NCBI GenBank assembly: GCA_947497495.1
Contig: CANMGT010000001.1
Span: forward strand, 930,001-994,000
Length of the DNA stretch: 64,000 nucleotides
Origin: an uncultured Lentibacter sp.
Lineage (GTDB): Bacteria > Pseudomonadota > Alphaproteobacteria > Rhodobacterales > Rhodobacteraceae
Direction: 5' to 3'
The translations under genes were made by a program, and so were the position numbers. How positions within the stretch are numbered: the stretch's first letter is position 1; every line of letters starts with the position of its first letter. Shown one piece after another: positions 1 to 9,107 of this stretch. The notes below the pieces were generated by a model that saw nothing but the letters and a program-made list of their open reading frames with translations, ran no database searches and was not told where the DNA came from.

Positions 1-158
1 GCGACGGCTTTGAACAGCAATGCCGGCAAGGCGAGGTTGAGCACGAAGCTGCCAAACAGGCGCATGTCGGATGGTTTGAACAGCCCGCCACGCACTGTGA
101 GATAGCCCACCGCAACTGCCGCGAAGATCGGCAGGGTGATGGACAGGATGGCGAGCAC
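1..158 (-). CDS. AEC family transporter, N-terminal fragment (runs off the window)
   Basis: This is the first 52 codons of a gene whose remainder lies left of the window. The translation begins [20 protein letters not shown] and continues through LFKPSDMRLFGSFVLNLALP. This hydrophobic pattern, with a GYL motif in the first membrane segment and NLALPALLF in the second, is typical of auxin-efflux-carrier (AEC) type permeases. Two transmembrane segments are visible. The GTG start overlaps the aroC TAG stop by one base (TAGTG), so the two are probably co-transcribed and translationally coupled. The substrate cannot be inferred. The family call rests on a short fragment. Confidence 0.6.
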   Translation of the reverse strand, partial: MLAILSITLPIFAAVAVGYLTVRGGLFKPSDMRLFGSFVLNLALPALLFKAV

Positions 159-1276
159 TAGCCTATGGAGCCTCGTGTTTCGCCGACGGCCCCGCCGACT
201 TGGCCGCGGTGCAGGAGGATGTGGTCAAGCACAACGCAGGCCATCATCGCTTCGCCGACAGGCACGGCGCGGATGCCAACGCAGGGGTCGTGGCGGCCCT
301 TGGTGACAACCTCGGTTGCGCTGCCGTCAATGCGGATCGACTGGCGCGGCGTGAGGATAGACGACGTCGGTTTGACAGCAAAGCGCACGACAACGTCTTG
401 CCCTGTCGAGATGCCGCCCAGAATGCCGCCCGCGTGGTTTGAGGAGTAGACAGGCTTGCCGTCATTTCCCAGGAAAATCTCGTCGGCGTTGTCTGTGCCT
501 TTGAGGCGGGCTGCGGCCATGCCTTCGCCGATCTCGACGCCCTTGACGGCGTTGATGCTCATCATCGCAGCGGCCAGGTCAGTGTCGAGTTTCGCGTAAA
601 CAGGCGCACCGATGCCGGCAGGCAAGCCGCGCGCGACAACTTCGATTTCGCCGCCGACGGAGTTTTTGTCTTTACGGATGGCTGTCAGGTAGTCTTCCCA
701 AACAGCGGCTGTTTCCTCGTCTTGGGGGATCCAGAACGGGTTCTGGCCGATTGAGTCCCAGTCAAACTTGCTGCGGTCGATAACCTTGTCGCCCATGCGT
801 GTCATATAGCCGATGATCTGCACATCAGGCGCAAGCGATTTGATGACTTCGCGCGCGACGCCGCCCGCGGCAACACGCGCCGCTGTTTCGCGCGCCGACG
901 AGCGGCCACCCCCGCGATAGTCGCGCAGGCCATATTTTTGGTGATAGGTTATGTCAGCGTGACCGGGGCGGAATGTCTGGGCGATTTCGCCGTAGTCTTT
1001 TGAGCGCTGGTCGGTGTTTTCGATCATCAACTGGATCGGCGTGCCGGTTGTGACGCCTTCAAACACGCCCGACAGGATGCGAACCTGATCGGCTTCCTGA
1101 CGCTGGGTGGTGTTTTTGTTTTGTCCCGGGCGGCGCTTGTTTAGCCAGACTTGCAACATGTCTTCCGTAAGCGGCACACCGGGCGGGCATCCGTCAACTG
1201 TTGCGCCAAGAGCTGGGCCGTGGCTTTCACCCCAAGTGGTGACGCGAAAGAGGTGTCCGAATGTGTTCATGCTCAT
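158..1276 (-). CDS. aroC: Chorismate synthase
   Basis: AroC converts 5-enolpyruvylshikimate-3-phosphate to chorismate with reduced FMN, the last step of the shikimate pathway, in the cytoplasm. The N-terminus reads [20 protein letters not shown] and is followed by RRPGQ, the RPGHAD motif, [19 protein letters not shown] and a C-terminal [13 protein letters not shown] block, all family signatures. At 372 residues the length is normal. The frame is open about 20 codons further upstream (to 1336), but that extension is unlike the family, so I start at the ATG at 1276; an ATG two codons later (1270) is also possible. The AEC transporter gene follows with a one-base overlap. Confidence 0.96.
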   Translation of the reverse strand: MSMNTFGHLFRVTTWGESHGPALGATVDGCPPGVPLTEDMLQVWLNKRRPGQNKNTTQRQEADQVRILSGVFEGVTTGTPIQLMIENTDQRSKDYGEIAQTFRPGHADITYHQKYGLRDYRGGGRSSARETAARVAAGGVAREVIKSLAPDVQIIGYMTRMGDKVIDRSKFDWDSIGQNPFWIPQDEETAAVWEDYLTAIRKDKNSVGGEIEVVARGLPAGIGAPVYAKLDTDLAAAMMSINAVKGVEIGEGMAAARLKGTDNADEIFLGNDGKPVYSSNHAGGILGGISTGQDVVVRFAVKPTSSILTPRQSIRIDGSATEVVTKGRHDPCVGIRAVPVGEAMMACVVLDHILLHRGQVGGAVGETRGSIG

Positions 1277-1501
1277 GGGACATGGTTTCCTTGTTTTCTG
1301 CCGTTCGATGTACTTGCAGCAAAACTTGAAAACCAAGCCTTTTTAGAAACGACCATGACAGTGGAATGGCACACCAGCCATCAGTCGTTGCAAGTGATCA
1401 CCACCAAACAATTTAGAGAGGGAGTAATGAAAAAGAAAGCGACATGAAAGATATAGAATCTGCTTACTCGAATAATCGCACGCTCCTGATGCGGCTTTAG
1501 C

Positions 1502-2701
1502 CTAAGGACGCACGCTCTCTGACATGGCCAGATGGCGGATGAGACCAGCGGGCAGGGAATCCCCCAGATGACGCAGCAATTGCTTATAGTAGGCAAGCTG
1601 CGCCTTGGCATCGCCAGCAAACGTGGTGCGGATGTAACCTCCGATGCTAAACGTTTTACCATTTGTCATGACTTGGATGCGATGCTTGGGCGTGTCGCCA
1701 TTGCAGCCCTCTGTGACGTGCATCAGCGAGATATCGACACTTTTTCTTTTGTCGGCTGCATAGCCCCAGGACCAGGGCTCATACTCGCGGTACCGAAAGC
1801 TTGAGAGCTCAATTTTAACTTCAGCCGCCACGGTGGTGGTTTCCCCGCTTTGGCTGCTCGAAGATCCATTCCCACCCAGTTTGAGGCGACCAACGATGCC
1901 GAATTCGGCCATCAACGCAGTTGCTGTTGTCTCGACTTCGGACTTGGTCTGGCTGAATCCGCATGCTTTGATTGTCGCTTTGTTCGGGTTCTCGAGAATT
2001 TGCACGACGCGATCTGTCACCGGAGCTGGCATGATCTCGATGAGTTCGTCATCGCGCATCCATGCGTGACTGCCTTTGGTGCACGGCGCTGAGCGGCAGA
2101 TCACCTTGTGCTGCTGCCTGCCATCTTTGGTTCGGCCGCCGATCTTCACGACAACACGCCCGGCACTGAGTTCGCCCGCGCCAAGGGAGTCAGTTTTGTG
2201 AAAGTAGCTCTTGGCAAATGGGGTGATGTAGGGCGCGCCTTCGAGGCTCCACTTCTTGAGGTCATCGAGCGCGTGAAGTTGATTGGCAGTAGCGTCGTAA
2301 TTGACAAACAGTTGCACATCGACATTTGGCAAATGGGCCAGATATCGGCCGTCTTCCATACGCCCAGTGACCACAATGGACTCGCCGCTCAGGATATAAT
2401 TTGGAATACCCGTGCGTGACGGCTTTTCTGTTTGAGCCTTGGTATCATAGACAGCCCCAACAGCTGTGCGAAGCTCGTGCGTGACATAGCCCTCGGCGAT
2501 CACTTCATCGCAAGCCTGTGACCCTTCGCGCTTTTCTATACGACGGGCACGCTTGACATCGGTTTGGTAGTAGAGTGTCGCACCGTCCGTTGCCGACACC
2601 CGATCACGGCAAAGATAGCTCCCTGCCGTCGCTGACTGCGCCGAAAGCAGTGTCGCGGCAAAGACTGTGGCTGCGGCGATACGTTTCTTGGGGTTTTTCA
2701 T
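1502..2701 (-). CDS. Secreted hypothetical protein
   Basis: I do not recognise this 399-residue protein. It begins with a lysine-rich n-region and a hydrophobic stretch ending SAQSATAGS, a good Sec signal peptide with likely cleavage after ATA, so it is probably periplasmic. The mature part has paired cysteines (YLCRD and QACDE; VICRSAPC near residue 200; KACGF and EGCNG further on) that could form disulfides. A Ser-rich linker (GNGSSSSQSGETT) sits near residues 278-290. No catalytic motif is evident. It stands alone, with about 225 bases to aroC and a 260-base gap to the divergent gene at 2965. Confidence 0.75.
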   Translation of the reverse strand: MKNPKKRIAAATVFAATLLSAQSATAGSYLCRDRVSATDGATLYYQTDVKRARRIEKREGSQACDEVIAEGYVTHELRTAVGAVYDTKAQTEKPSRTGIPNYILSGESIVVTGRMEDGRYLAHLPNVDVQLFVNYDATANQLHALDDLKKWSLEGAPYITPFAKSYFHKTDSLGAGELSAGRVVVKIGGRTKDGRQQHKVICRSAPCTKGSHAWMRDDELIEIMPAPVTDRVVQILENPNKATIKACGFSQTKSEVETTATALMAEFGIVGRLKLGGNGSSSSQSGETTTVAAEVKIELSSFRYREYEPWSWGYAADKRKSVDISLMHVTEGCNGDTPKHRIQVMTNGKTFSIGGYIRTTFAGDAKAQLAYYKQLLRHLGDSLPAGLIRHLAMSESVRP

Positions 2702-2964
2702 TGGCCTGTTCCTCTTCTGTCTTGACCCGTTTATTGGCTAGGGCCTAGTTGTCCGCTCTGCTCGTGGCTGGCGAATCCTTGTGTTGTCGCGTGGTTTGCC
2801 GACCATACAGTTTCGGCACTGCCAAACCTACGGGATGCTGCGATGCAGAATTCTCGGCTTCGATAGCTATAACACCCTGAAAACTAAGTTGCGGCGATTT
2901 GCTGGTTTACTCCTGTCTGGAGGAAATTTACTTCTGTCGTAATTTTGACGGGAAATTTCAGCGA

Positions 2965-4134
2965 ATGCAGAACACGGCCTATAAGCGCAAAGACTACGAA
3001 GCATATGACGATGTCGAGGAGCTCCTGAGGCACCTCAGGGATACAAAACAAACTCATTCGTTTGCTTTCAGGCGCGCACTTCTTTTCAAATGGGTCAGTG
3101 AAAATACCAATGGCGCGGGTGCTAATTTTTCAAAAAACACACTAGATAAAGAGACGCGTCACGGGCGTGTTCTCAAAGAACTGCACTCTAGGTTTCTTGA
3201 AGAGTTTGGTGATCTGTGGTCGGAGCATCGTTTGGATGCATTCACCAATGCCAAACTCAAAACATACAGAAAGTTCCGGTTGAGCGAGCATTGGGTGTCG
3301 GAGATGATCCGTGTCATTCCCGACCTCGCGGCAATTCAAAACACCGAGCTACAGCGAAGCTGGTTTCGCATCATGGGTGAGATCAATCCGCCCCACAGAG
3401 TGCGCCGTATTGTTGCGCCGGGTGGCAAACCTACGCGCTACGATGCAACGCCCTATCGGGGTGATTATCTGACTTTGCAAAGTTTTGGCACCGAAGGTTT
3501 TACCTTTGGTTTCTTGCGGTTTTACGAGCATCGCACACACGCAGCGCGCGCCACTTGGTTGGCAATAACCAGGCCAGGGCAGCGGAAATATGGCCTGAAA
3601 GGGTGGATCAACGATCATCAAACTGAAGTGGTTGGCACTCTGCTTCCCGTAAAGAGAGAGCTAAGAGGCGATATCGCTCACACCGGAGGGATTGCCACGT
3701 TGAGCCTTCTCAAAAGTGAAGCGGAGGCTCGGGTCATATGCCACAGAGGCGAGGTCGTTTTAGGGGTTGGGCTTATGTCAGAACACCTGCACCAGACGGC
3801 TACAACGATTGCTCCGATGGTTCTGTTGCGACTGAAAGACTTTGAACACATGGGTGGAACAAGCCTTCCGAAAGATAAGAAGAGCGGTCGAAAGCGAAAC
3901 ATCGAGATGAACGATCTGCAAGACAAACTGAACTCTGCTTTCGCACGGTTCAGCCCGAAGCAATCTTGGTGTGAAATGACGGGCCAAGACGAGCGGAACC
4001 TGTCGAGGTTGCTAGAGGCTCGCAACAAGAGCGGAAAGCTCCTCTACCCTCCGTCTTTCAACGTATTGGACATGGAAGACAGTTTTGAACCCGACAAAAT
4101 TTTCGCGAGCAGGCGGCGGATAGTAAAATCCTGA
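2965..4134 (+). CDS. Hypothetical protein, 389 aa
   Basis: This protein is not recognised. It is cytoplasmic by appearance: no signal peptide, no membrane segment, and rich in Arg, Lys, Glu and His. The frame is open upstream to a TTG at 2899, but the ATG at 2965 (MQNTAYKRKDYEAYDDVEEL) gives a more natural start. The N-terminal 100 residues are strongly charged and probably helical. The middle contains FGTEGFTFGFLRFYEHRTHA. The C-terminus ends basic (ASRRRIVKS). The gene is flanked by intergenic DNA on both sides and its wording is more AT-rich than the thi genes after it, so it may be an accessory gene. Confidence 0.65.
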   Translation: MQNTAYKRKDYEAYDDVEELLRHLRDTKQTHSFAFRRALLFKWVSENTNGAGANFSKNTLDKETRHGRVLKELHSRFLEEFGDLWSEHRLDAFTNAKLKTYRKFRLSEHWVSEMIRVIPDLAAIQNTELQRSWFRIMGEINPPHRVRRIVAPGGKPTRYDATPYRGDYLTLQSFGTEGFTFGFLRFYEHRTHAARATWLAITRPGQRKYGLKGWINDHQTEVVGTLLPVKRELRGDIAHTGGIATLSLLKSEAEARVICHRGEVVLGVGLMSEHLHQTATTIAPMVLLRLKDFEHMGGTSLPKDKKSGRKRNIEMNDLQDKLNSAFARFSPKQSWCEMTGQDERNLSRLLEARNKSGKLLYPPSFNVLDMEDSFEPDKIFASRRRIVKS

Positions 4135-4181
4135 CGCAAGATCTGGCTTGAAACCCTTACGTGTTTATGGTCTCACTTGCG

Positions 4182-4266
4182 ACACCTCGGGGGGCTCATT
4201 GTGAGCTGAGATGCAATTCTGCGGACCCGTTGAACCTGAACCGGTTAAGACCGGCGGAGGGAAGGT
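4182..4266 (+). promoter_or_regulatory. TPP riboswitch (THI element) controlling thiBPQ
   Basis: The segment carries the hallmarks of the THI element: a 5' ACCTCGGGGGGC segment, the GCTGAGA core at 4205-4211, ACCCGTTGAACCTGA at 4225-4239, and a final hairpin CCGGTTAAGACCGG followed by GGAGGGAA. The outer ACCT/AGGT closes the P1 stem. Downstream, CTCCGCC (4287-4293) can pair either with GGCGGAG inside the aptamer (4253-4259) or, through its CTCC, with the GGAG of the thiB ribosome-binding site (4306-4309). This suggests translational control: bound TPP would occupy GGCGGAG and free CTCC to mask the Shine-Dalgarno. The aptamer is certain; the switching model is inference. Confidence 0.93.
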
Positions 4267-4315
4267 ATGGACAGTCATCCTGCTATCTCCGCCCGTCGCA
4301 TTAAAGGAGGATGAC

Positions 4316-5299
4316 ATGAAGCATCTTGCATATGCCACGGGAGTTTTTGCAACGCTTGCGAGTGCGAGCACAGCCGAAACCCCTGAACTTACAGTTTACA
4401 CCTATGATAGCTTTGTTTCCGAGTGGGGGCCGGGCCCGAAAGTCGAGGCGGCTTTTGAGGCGGTCTGTGACTGTGACGTGAAGTTTGTCAGCGCGGGCGA
4501 TGGCGCGGCGTTGCTGTCGCGCATTCGCCTTGAGGGAGCACGCAGCGAGGCTGATGTTGTGCTGGGACTCGACACCAACCTGATAGCCATAGCCGCCGAA
4601 AGCGGGCTGTTTGCGCCGCATGGTGTTACGGCCGATTTCGACATGCCCGTGGCGTGGAATGATCCGCTGTTTTTGCCCTACGACTGGGGCTATTTTGCTT
4701 TCGTTCACAAGAAAGATTTTGCAGCACCTGCGAGTTTCAAGGCGCTGGCCGAGAGCGACGCGAAAATCCTGATCCAGGATCCGCGTTCTTCGACTCCGGG
4801 GCTTGGCTTGCTGATGTGGGTTAAGGCGGCCTATGGCGACGAGGCGGGCGCAGTTTGGCAGGGTTTGGCTGACAATATCGTCACCGTGACAAAGGGCTGG
4901 TCAGAGGCTTACGGGCTGTTTCTTGAGGGCGAGGCCGACATGGTATTGTCTTACACCACATCGCCCGCCTACCACCTGATTGCCGAGGGTGACGACAGCA
5001 AAGTGACCGCCAAGTTTGACGAGGGCCACTACATGCAAGTCGAAGTGGCGGGCAAGCTGGCGAGCAGTGACCAGCCGGAACTGGCAGACGCCTTTCTGGC
5101 GTTTATGCTGAGCGATGCCTTTCAGGAGATCATCCCGACGACCAACTGGATGTACCCAGCCAAGACGCCACAAACGGGCTTGCCTGAAGGGTTCGAAACC
5201 CTGATCACTCCGGAAAAAGCACTGCTGTTGTCGGCTGACGAAGCGGCAAAGCTGCGCGGTGATGCGCTGGAAGAATGGCGCAAAGCGCTGTCACAATGA
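4316..5299 (+). CDS. thiB: Thiamine ABC transporter, periplasmic binding protein
   Basis: ThiB captures thiamine, thiamine phosphate or TPP in the periplasm and delivers it to ThiP. The start is fixed by a strong AAAGGAGG at 4303-4310 just before the ATG at 4316. The first residues (MKHLAYATGVFATLASASTA) form a short signal peptide. The mature protein begins TPELTVYTYDSFVSEWGPG, the standard ThiB opening, followed by CDCDVKFVSAGDGAALLSR and QDPRSSTPGLGLLMW, all typical of the family. The length of 327 residues is normal. It sits directly behind a TPP riboswitch and overlaps thiP by ATGA. Confidence 0.95.
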   Translation: MKHLAYATGVFATLASASTAETPELTVYTYDSFVSEWGPGPKVEAAFEAVCDCDVKFVSAGDGAALLSRIRLEGARSEADVVLGLDTNLIAIAAESGLFAPHGVTADFDMPVAWNDPLFLPYDWGYFAFVHKKDFAAPASFKALAESDAKILIQDPRSSTPGLGLLMWVKAAYGDEAGAVWQGLADNIVTVTKGWSEAYGLFLEGEADMVLSYTTSPAYHLIAEGDDSKVTAKFDEGHYMQVEVAGKLASSDQPELADAFLAFMLSDAFQEIIPTTNWMYPAKTPQTGLPEGFETLITPEKALLLSADEAAKLRGDALEEWRKALSQ

Positions 5300-6813
5300 A
5301 GCCCATGACGAGCGCGGCGGTTGCGGCGCTCGTTTGCTTGCTGGTGCTGGCGCCCATAACGGCGGTCATGGCGCAGGCGGGCTGGCCTGAAAGACTGGGC
5401 GGAGCCGACTGGGAAGCGCTGCGTTTTACGCTGTTTCAGGCGGTGCTTTCGGCGCTGCTCAGCGGGGTGCTTGCTGTGCCCGTGGCAAGGGCGCTGGCGC
5501 GGCGGCGTTTCTGGGGCCATGGCGCGCTGGTGTTGCTCATGGGCGCACCCTTTATTTTGCCCGTTATCGTTGCTGTCTTGGGGCTGCTGGCGGTCTTTGG
5601 CAGGGCAGGTGTTTTGAATACGGCTCTTGGTGCAATGGACCTGCCGCCTGTTCAGGTTTATGGGCTTCACGGCGTTGTTCTGGCACATGTTTTCTTCAAC
5701 CTGCCGCTCGCGACGCGGCTTTTGCTGCAAGGCTGGGGCGCAATTCCTGCCGAACGTTTCAAGCTTGCAGAAGCCCTCGGCATGCGGCCCCGCGATGTGC
5801 TGCGCTTCCTTGAGTGGCCAATGCTGAAAGAGCGTTTGCCCGGCGTGCTATTGGTGATTTTTCTCATCTGCCTGAGCAGTTTTGCGGTTGCTCTGACGCT
5901 CGGAGGCGGGCCGCGTGCGACCACTCTGGAACTGGCCATTTACCAAGCGTTCAGGCTCGAGTTTGACCTTGGCCGCGCTGCGGGTTTGGCGCTTGTGCAA
6001 CTGGTGCTCGTCCTGGGGGCGGGCCTGTTTGCGCTGCGTGTCGCGAGCGTGTCGGGCTTTGGCGCGGGGCTGTCGCCGGGCCGCCCTTTGCCATGGGCGC
6101 AATCGCCTTGGCTCCGCCTGCAGGATGCAGCCGTTCTGACCCTGTCTGCAAGCTTCGTTGCAGCGCCTTTGGCGATGGTCGTTTGGCGTGGTTTGCCCCG
6201 CATACTGGCGTTGCCCGACGTGGTGTTGTCGGCTGCGGGAGCGTCGCTTGTGTTGGCGCTTGCCTCGACAGTTTTGTGCCTCGCAGCGGCTTTTGCTCTG
6301 GCCTCGGCACGCAGGGGCTGGGCCGAGATGACGGGGCTGCTTGGGCTTGCCATTTCGCCGTTGGTTCTGGGGACGGGCCTGTTCCTGTTGATCAACCCTT
6401 ATTACAACCCCGCCGCACTGGCCTTGCCTGTTACAGCCCTTGTGAATGCCCTTATGGCACTGCCATTTGCGCTGCGTGTTCTCGCGCCGGAGTATGCCCG
6501 CGTCGAGCGCGACTATGGCGCTTTGGCGGACAGTCTGGGCATGCGTGGGCTCGCGCGGTTCAGGCTTTTGCTCTGGCCGCAGATGCGGGTTTCACTGGGG
6601 TTTGCCGCAGGGTTGACGGCGGCGCTTTCGATGGGCGACTTGGGGGTTATCACCCTGTTTGCCGACGCCGAGCAGGCGACCTTGCCTTTGCAGGTTTACC
6701 GCTTGATGGGGGCCTATAGAATGGATGATGCGGCAGGGGCTGCTTTGCTGTTGCTGGGGCTCAGCTTTGCGCTGTTTGCGCTGTTTGATTGGGGAGGCCG
6801 CCGTGGGGCTTGA
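5296..6813 (+). CDS. thiP: Thiamine ABC transporter, permease
   Basis: This 505-residue permease contains two fused membrane halves, as usual for ThiP, each with an EAA-type cytoplasmic loop (EALGMRPRDVLRFLEWP near residue 160, ADSLGMRGLARFRLLLWP near residue 410). About twelve hydrophobic segments are visible. The ATG at 5296 overlaps the thiB stop (ATGA), which fixes the start and couples translation. ThiQ begins ten bases before this gene's stop. Together ThiBPQ form the thiamine importer; the riboswitch upstream should repress the whole operon when TPP is plentiful. Confidence 0.95.
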   Translation: MKPMTSAAVAALVCLLVLAPITAVMAQAGWPERLGGADWEALRFTLFQAVLSALLSGVLAVPVARALARRRFWGHGALVLLMGAPFILPVIVAVLGLLAVFGRAGVLNTALGAMDLPPVQVYGLHGVVLAHVFFNLPLATRLLLQGWGAIPAERFKLAEALGMRPRDVLRFLEWPMLKERLPGVLLVIFLICLSSFAVALTLGGGPRATTLELAIYQAFRLEFDLGRAAGLALVQLVLVLGAGLFALRVASVSGFGAGLSPGRPLPWAQSPWLRLQDAAVLTLSASFVAAPLAMVVWRGLPRILALPDVVLSAAGASLVLALASTVLCLAAAFALASARRGWAEMTGLLGLAISPLVLGTGLFLLINPYYNPAALALPVTALVNALMALPFALRVLAPEYARVERDYGALADSLGMRGLARFRLLLWPQMRVSLGFAAGLTAALSMGDLGVITLFADAEQATLPLQVYRLMGAYRMDDAAGAALLLLGLSFALFALFDWGGRRGA

Positions 6814-7504
6814 GCTGGACAATATCACCATCCGCCAAGGGGCGTTCGAGCTGCGGGCAAACTGGCAGATAGCCCCGCAAAGTCGCGTCGCCATCATCGG
6901 GCCTTCTGGCGCTGGAAAGTCGACGCTGCTGGCTGCGATTGCAGGTTTTTTGGAACCCGCAGAGGGGCGTATTCTCTGGCGGGAGAATGACATCACGAAG
7001 GCTCCACCAAGCGCGCGGCCTGTGGCTATGTTGTTTCAGGATGGCAACCTGTTTCCACACCTGACAGTCTGGCAAAATGCAGCGCTTGGCGTGCACCCCG
7101 GACTCAAGCTAACGGCGCAAAACAAGGATGACGTGGCCTCTGCTCTGGCACGTGTTGGCCTTGCCGGATACGAGCAGCGCAAGCCATCCGAGTTGTCGGG
7201 CGGGCAACAAAGCCGCATCGCTCTGGCGCGGGTATTGCTGCAAGACAAAGCGCTGATTTTGCTGGATGAGCCTTTTGCCGCACTCGGCCCCGCGCTCAAG
7301 GGGGAGATGCTTGAACTGGTTGGCGAGATTGCGGCGGAACGGAGCGCGACTGTGCTGATGGTGAGCCACGATCCGCGCGACGCTGAAAGCATCGCTGACG
7401 AGATTATTCTGGTAGCCGACGGACAGGCCCAGCCGCCGCGCAAAACGGCCGAGCTTTTTGCTAATCCGCCCGCCGCCTTGAAGGCCTATTTGGGCACGCG
7501 GTAG
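6803..7504 (+). CDS. thiQ: Thiamine ABC transporter, ATP-binding protein
   Basis: This is the 233-residue ATPase of the thiamine importer. Motifs in order: Walker A GPSGAGKST (residues 33-41), Q-loop LFQDGNLFPH, signature LSGGQQSRIALAR, Walker B LILLDEPF, and an H-loop in MVSHDPRD. The start is a GTG at 6803, preceded by GGGGAGG at 6791-6797; it lies inside the end of thiP, a common arrangement in this operon. The frame is open further upstream inside thiP, but that stretch is cysteine-rich and unlike the family. Confidence 0.94.
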   Translation: MGLELDNITIRQGAFELRANWQIAPQSRVAIIGPSGAGKSTLLAAIAGFLEPAEGRILWRENDITKAPPSARPVAMLFQDGNLFPHLTVWQNAALGVHPGLKLTAQNKDDVASALARVGLAGYEQRKPSELSGGQQSRIALARVLLQDKALILLDEPFAALGPALKGEMLELVGEIAAERSATVLMVSHDPRDAESIADEIILVADGQAQPPRKTAELFANPPAALKAYLGTR

Positions 7505-7521
7505 CAGACACCGTACGCGAT

Positions 7522-7543
7522 GGTTAACGGCCGGTCGTTAACC
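7522..7543. repeat. Perfect inverted repeat downstream of thiQ
   Basis: GGTTAACG and CGTTAACC form 8-base perfect arms around a GCCGGT spacer. It sits in the 160-base convergent gap between thiQ and the MFS gene, so it could act as a hairpin terminator, but no T-run follows on either strand. It could also be a protein-binding palindrome. Further right (7561-7610) the motif GTATGCA recurs twice directly and once inverted. Confidence 0.5.
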
Positions 7544-7666
7544 GTGAAACGAATCTGCCTACGGTATGCAGCACTGTATGCAGCTTTCCGTGCAGAACGC
7601 GTGCATACGTTTTTCACGCTAAAAGTTAACCGGAACTAACTTAACGCTGCGCGCGGTGGCTGGGCG

Positions 7667-8881
7667 CTACTCGGACGGAGCAAGCCTGTTTTCGCCCAAC
7701 CGCGGATGCAGTTTGCGGGCAATCACAAAGGCCGAAAAGAAGGCGGCGCCTGTCAGGTAGAAGATGCCGGAGATTGGCGCGAACAGCAGCACGGCCCAAG
7801 CGAACCCGGGCGTGAGAATGCCCGAAACGTCGCGGTAGGAAGAGTAGATCGCCGACATTTCTGTGCGCTCGGAGGGCTTCACTGCCATGAGGAAGGGCAG
7901 GCCTGCGCTGACGTCGAGCAAGATGAGAAATAGTGAGGCGACAAACAATGCGGCAAGGGCGAGCCAAGGGAGCGCACCGAGGCTGCCAGCGACGACGAAC
8001 AGCACACTGGCTGCGGCAAAGCCCGTGCGCACAGCCACAGGCACCGAGCGGCGCTGCATCCAGCGAAGCATGAGGGGTGACGCAAAGAGGGCGGCGTTCG
8101 TTATCGACAAGAGAATGCCGCCGAGCTGGTCGCTCAGGCCTTTTTCGACGGCGAAGATCGGCAGGTAGACAACGTAGGCCCACCAGCCGCAGGAGCGGAT
8201 GACCGCAAAGCTGAAGCCCGCCACGAGGCGTGGCTGTTGCACAAAGCGGCCCAAGAAGGCTAGCGGGTTGGGCGGCGGGCGTTTCGCGCGGGTGATGAGC
8301 TTGCCGTTGCCAAGGCGCATATAGGCGAAGATCGCCAGCATGACCGCGGCGGAGACGCCCGCTATGAGGAAAGGGGCTGGCGGCCACCAGGCGTAGAGCG
8401 CGACACCAGCGACGGGGCCAAGCGTCCAGCCGAAGGCGGAGTAAAGCATGCGCAGGGTCTCGTTGCGTCCAAGCTCGATGCGCTTGATATAGTCGAGCAC
8501 ATAGGCGTTGAAACAGACGAAGGTTATCACTGCGGCGAGGGCGTTGAGTGCGAGCGCGGCGATGAGGGCTTCAGGCGTCCCCACAATCGCGAACCCTGCT
8601 CCGAGGATGTAGCAGAGCGCGCCGATAGCGTAGATCCAGCGGCGGGGAAGGAAGCGGTTGAGGAAGGGCACAAGCAGGCCCGTGAGAAGCGAGGCAAGGC
8701 CGATGTAGAAGTAGACTTCGCTGACCCGTGAGGCGCTTCCAAGGGCTTGATAGATCACGATCGGAAAGACCGAGATGAGAATGCCGCGCGTGACGCCCTC
8801 TAGCCCCGCGAGCACGGCAAAGCCGTGCACAGAGGGCGCTGGGGCGTGGCGGAGCCACTCGGGGATACGGCGTTCGAACAT
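7667..8881 (-). CDS. MFS transporter
   Basis: This is a polytopic membrane protein of 404 residues with about twelve hydrophobic segments and short basic loops (NRFLPRRW, RWMQRRSVPVAV) typical of the major facilitator superfamily. It opens MFERRIPEWLRHAPAPSVHG before the first segment. The ATG at 8881 is preferred; a GTG eight codons upstream at 8905 is possible and neither has a clear ribosome-binding site. The substrate is unknown. It stands alone, convergent with thiQ. A thiamine-related role would only be guessed from proximity and is not supported by operon structure. Confidence 0.85.
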   Translation of the reverse strand: MFERRIPEWLRHAPAPSVHGFAVLAGLEGVTRGILISVFPIVIYQALGSASRVSEVYFYIGLASLLTGLLVPFLNRFLPRRWIYAIGALCYILGAGFAIVGTPEALIAALALNALAAVITFVCFNAYVLDYIKRIELGRNETLRMLYSAFGWTLGPVAGVALYAWWPPAPFLIAGVSAAVMLAIFAYMRLGNGKLITRAKRPPPNPLAFLGRFVQQPRLVAGFSFAVIRSCGWWAYVVYLPIFAVEKGLSDQLGGILLSITNAALFASPLMLRWMQRRSVPVAVRTGFAAASVLFVVAGSLGALPWLALAALFVASLFLILLDVSAGLPFLMAVKPSERTEMSAIYSSYRDVSGILTPGFAWAVLLFAPISGIFYLTGAAFFSAFVIARKLHPRLGENRLAPSE

Positions 8882-9053
8882 GGATTCAAGGTGCGGCTTT
8901 GCCACGCGTGGTCTGTTTCAAATTCGACAGAGAGTGTCGTTTGCGACAAGGCTTTGCGCCTTGGCTTCGCCAAAAGGCCGGGCCCAACGCCAAGAAGCGC
9001 ATTTTACTGCGCGATTTGGGGGCGGGAGACCATGAGGATGGGTGCAACGCAAA

Positions 9054-9087
9054 GAAAAACCCCCGCCGGTGAGGGCAGGGGTTTGTG
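9054..9087 (-). terminator. Rho-independent terminator of petABC
   Basis: Read on the minus strand, just after the petC stop, the sequence is AACCCCTGCC, a CTCACC loop, then GGCGGGGGTT running into a T-run. The stem is about 9 pairs with one G-T wobble and is GC-rich, a textbook intrinsic terminator about 20-50 bases past the stop codon. Confidence 0.85.
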
Positions 9088-9107
9088 TTTTATACGCTGT
9101 CAGAAGC

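Noticed and set aside
7522..7543. Possible CtrA binding site in the GTTAAC palindrome
   Set aside because: The CtrA consensus needs TTAA-N7-TTAA; here the spacing between the TTAA cores is 10 bases.
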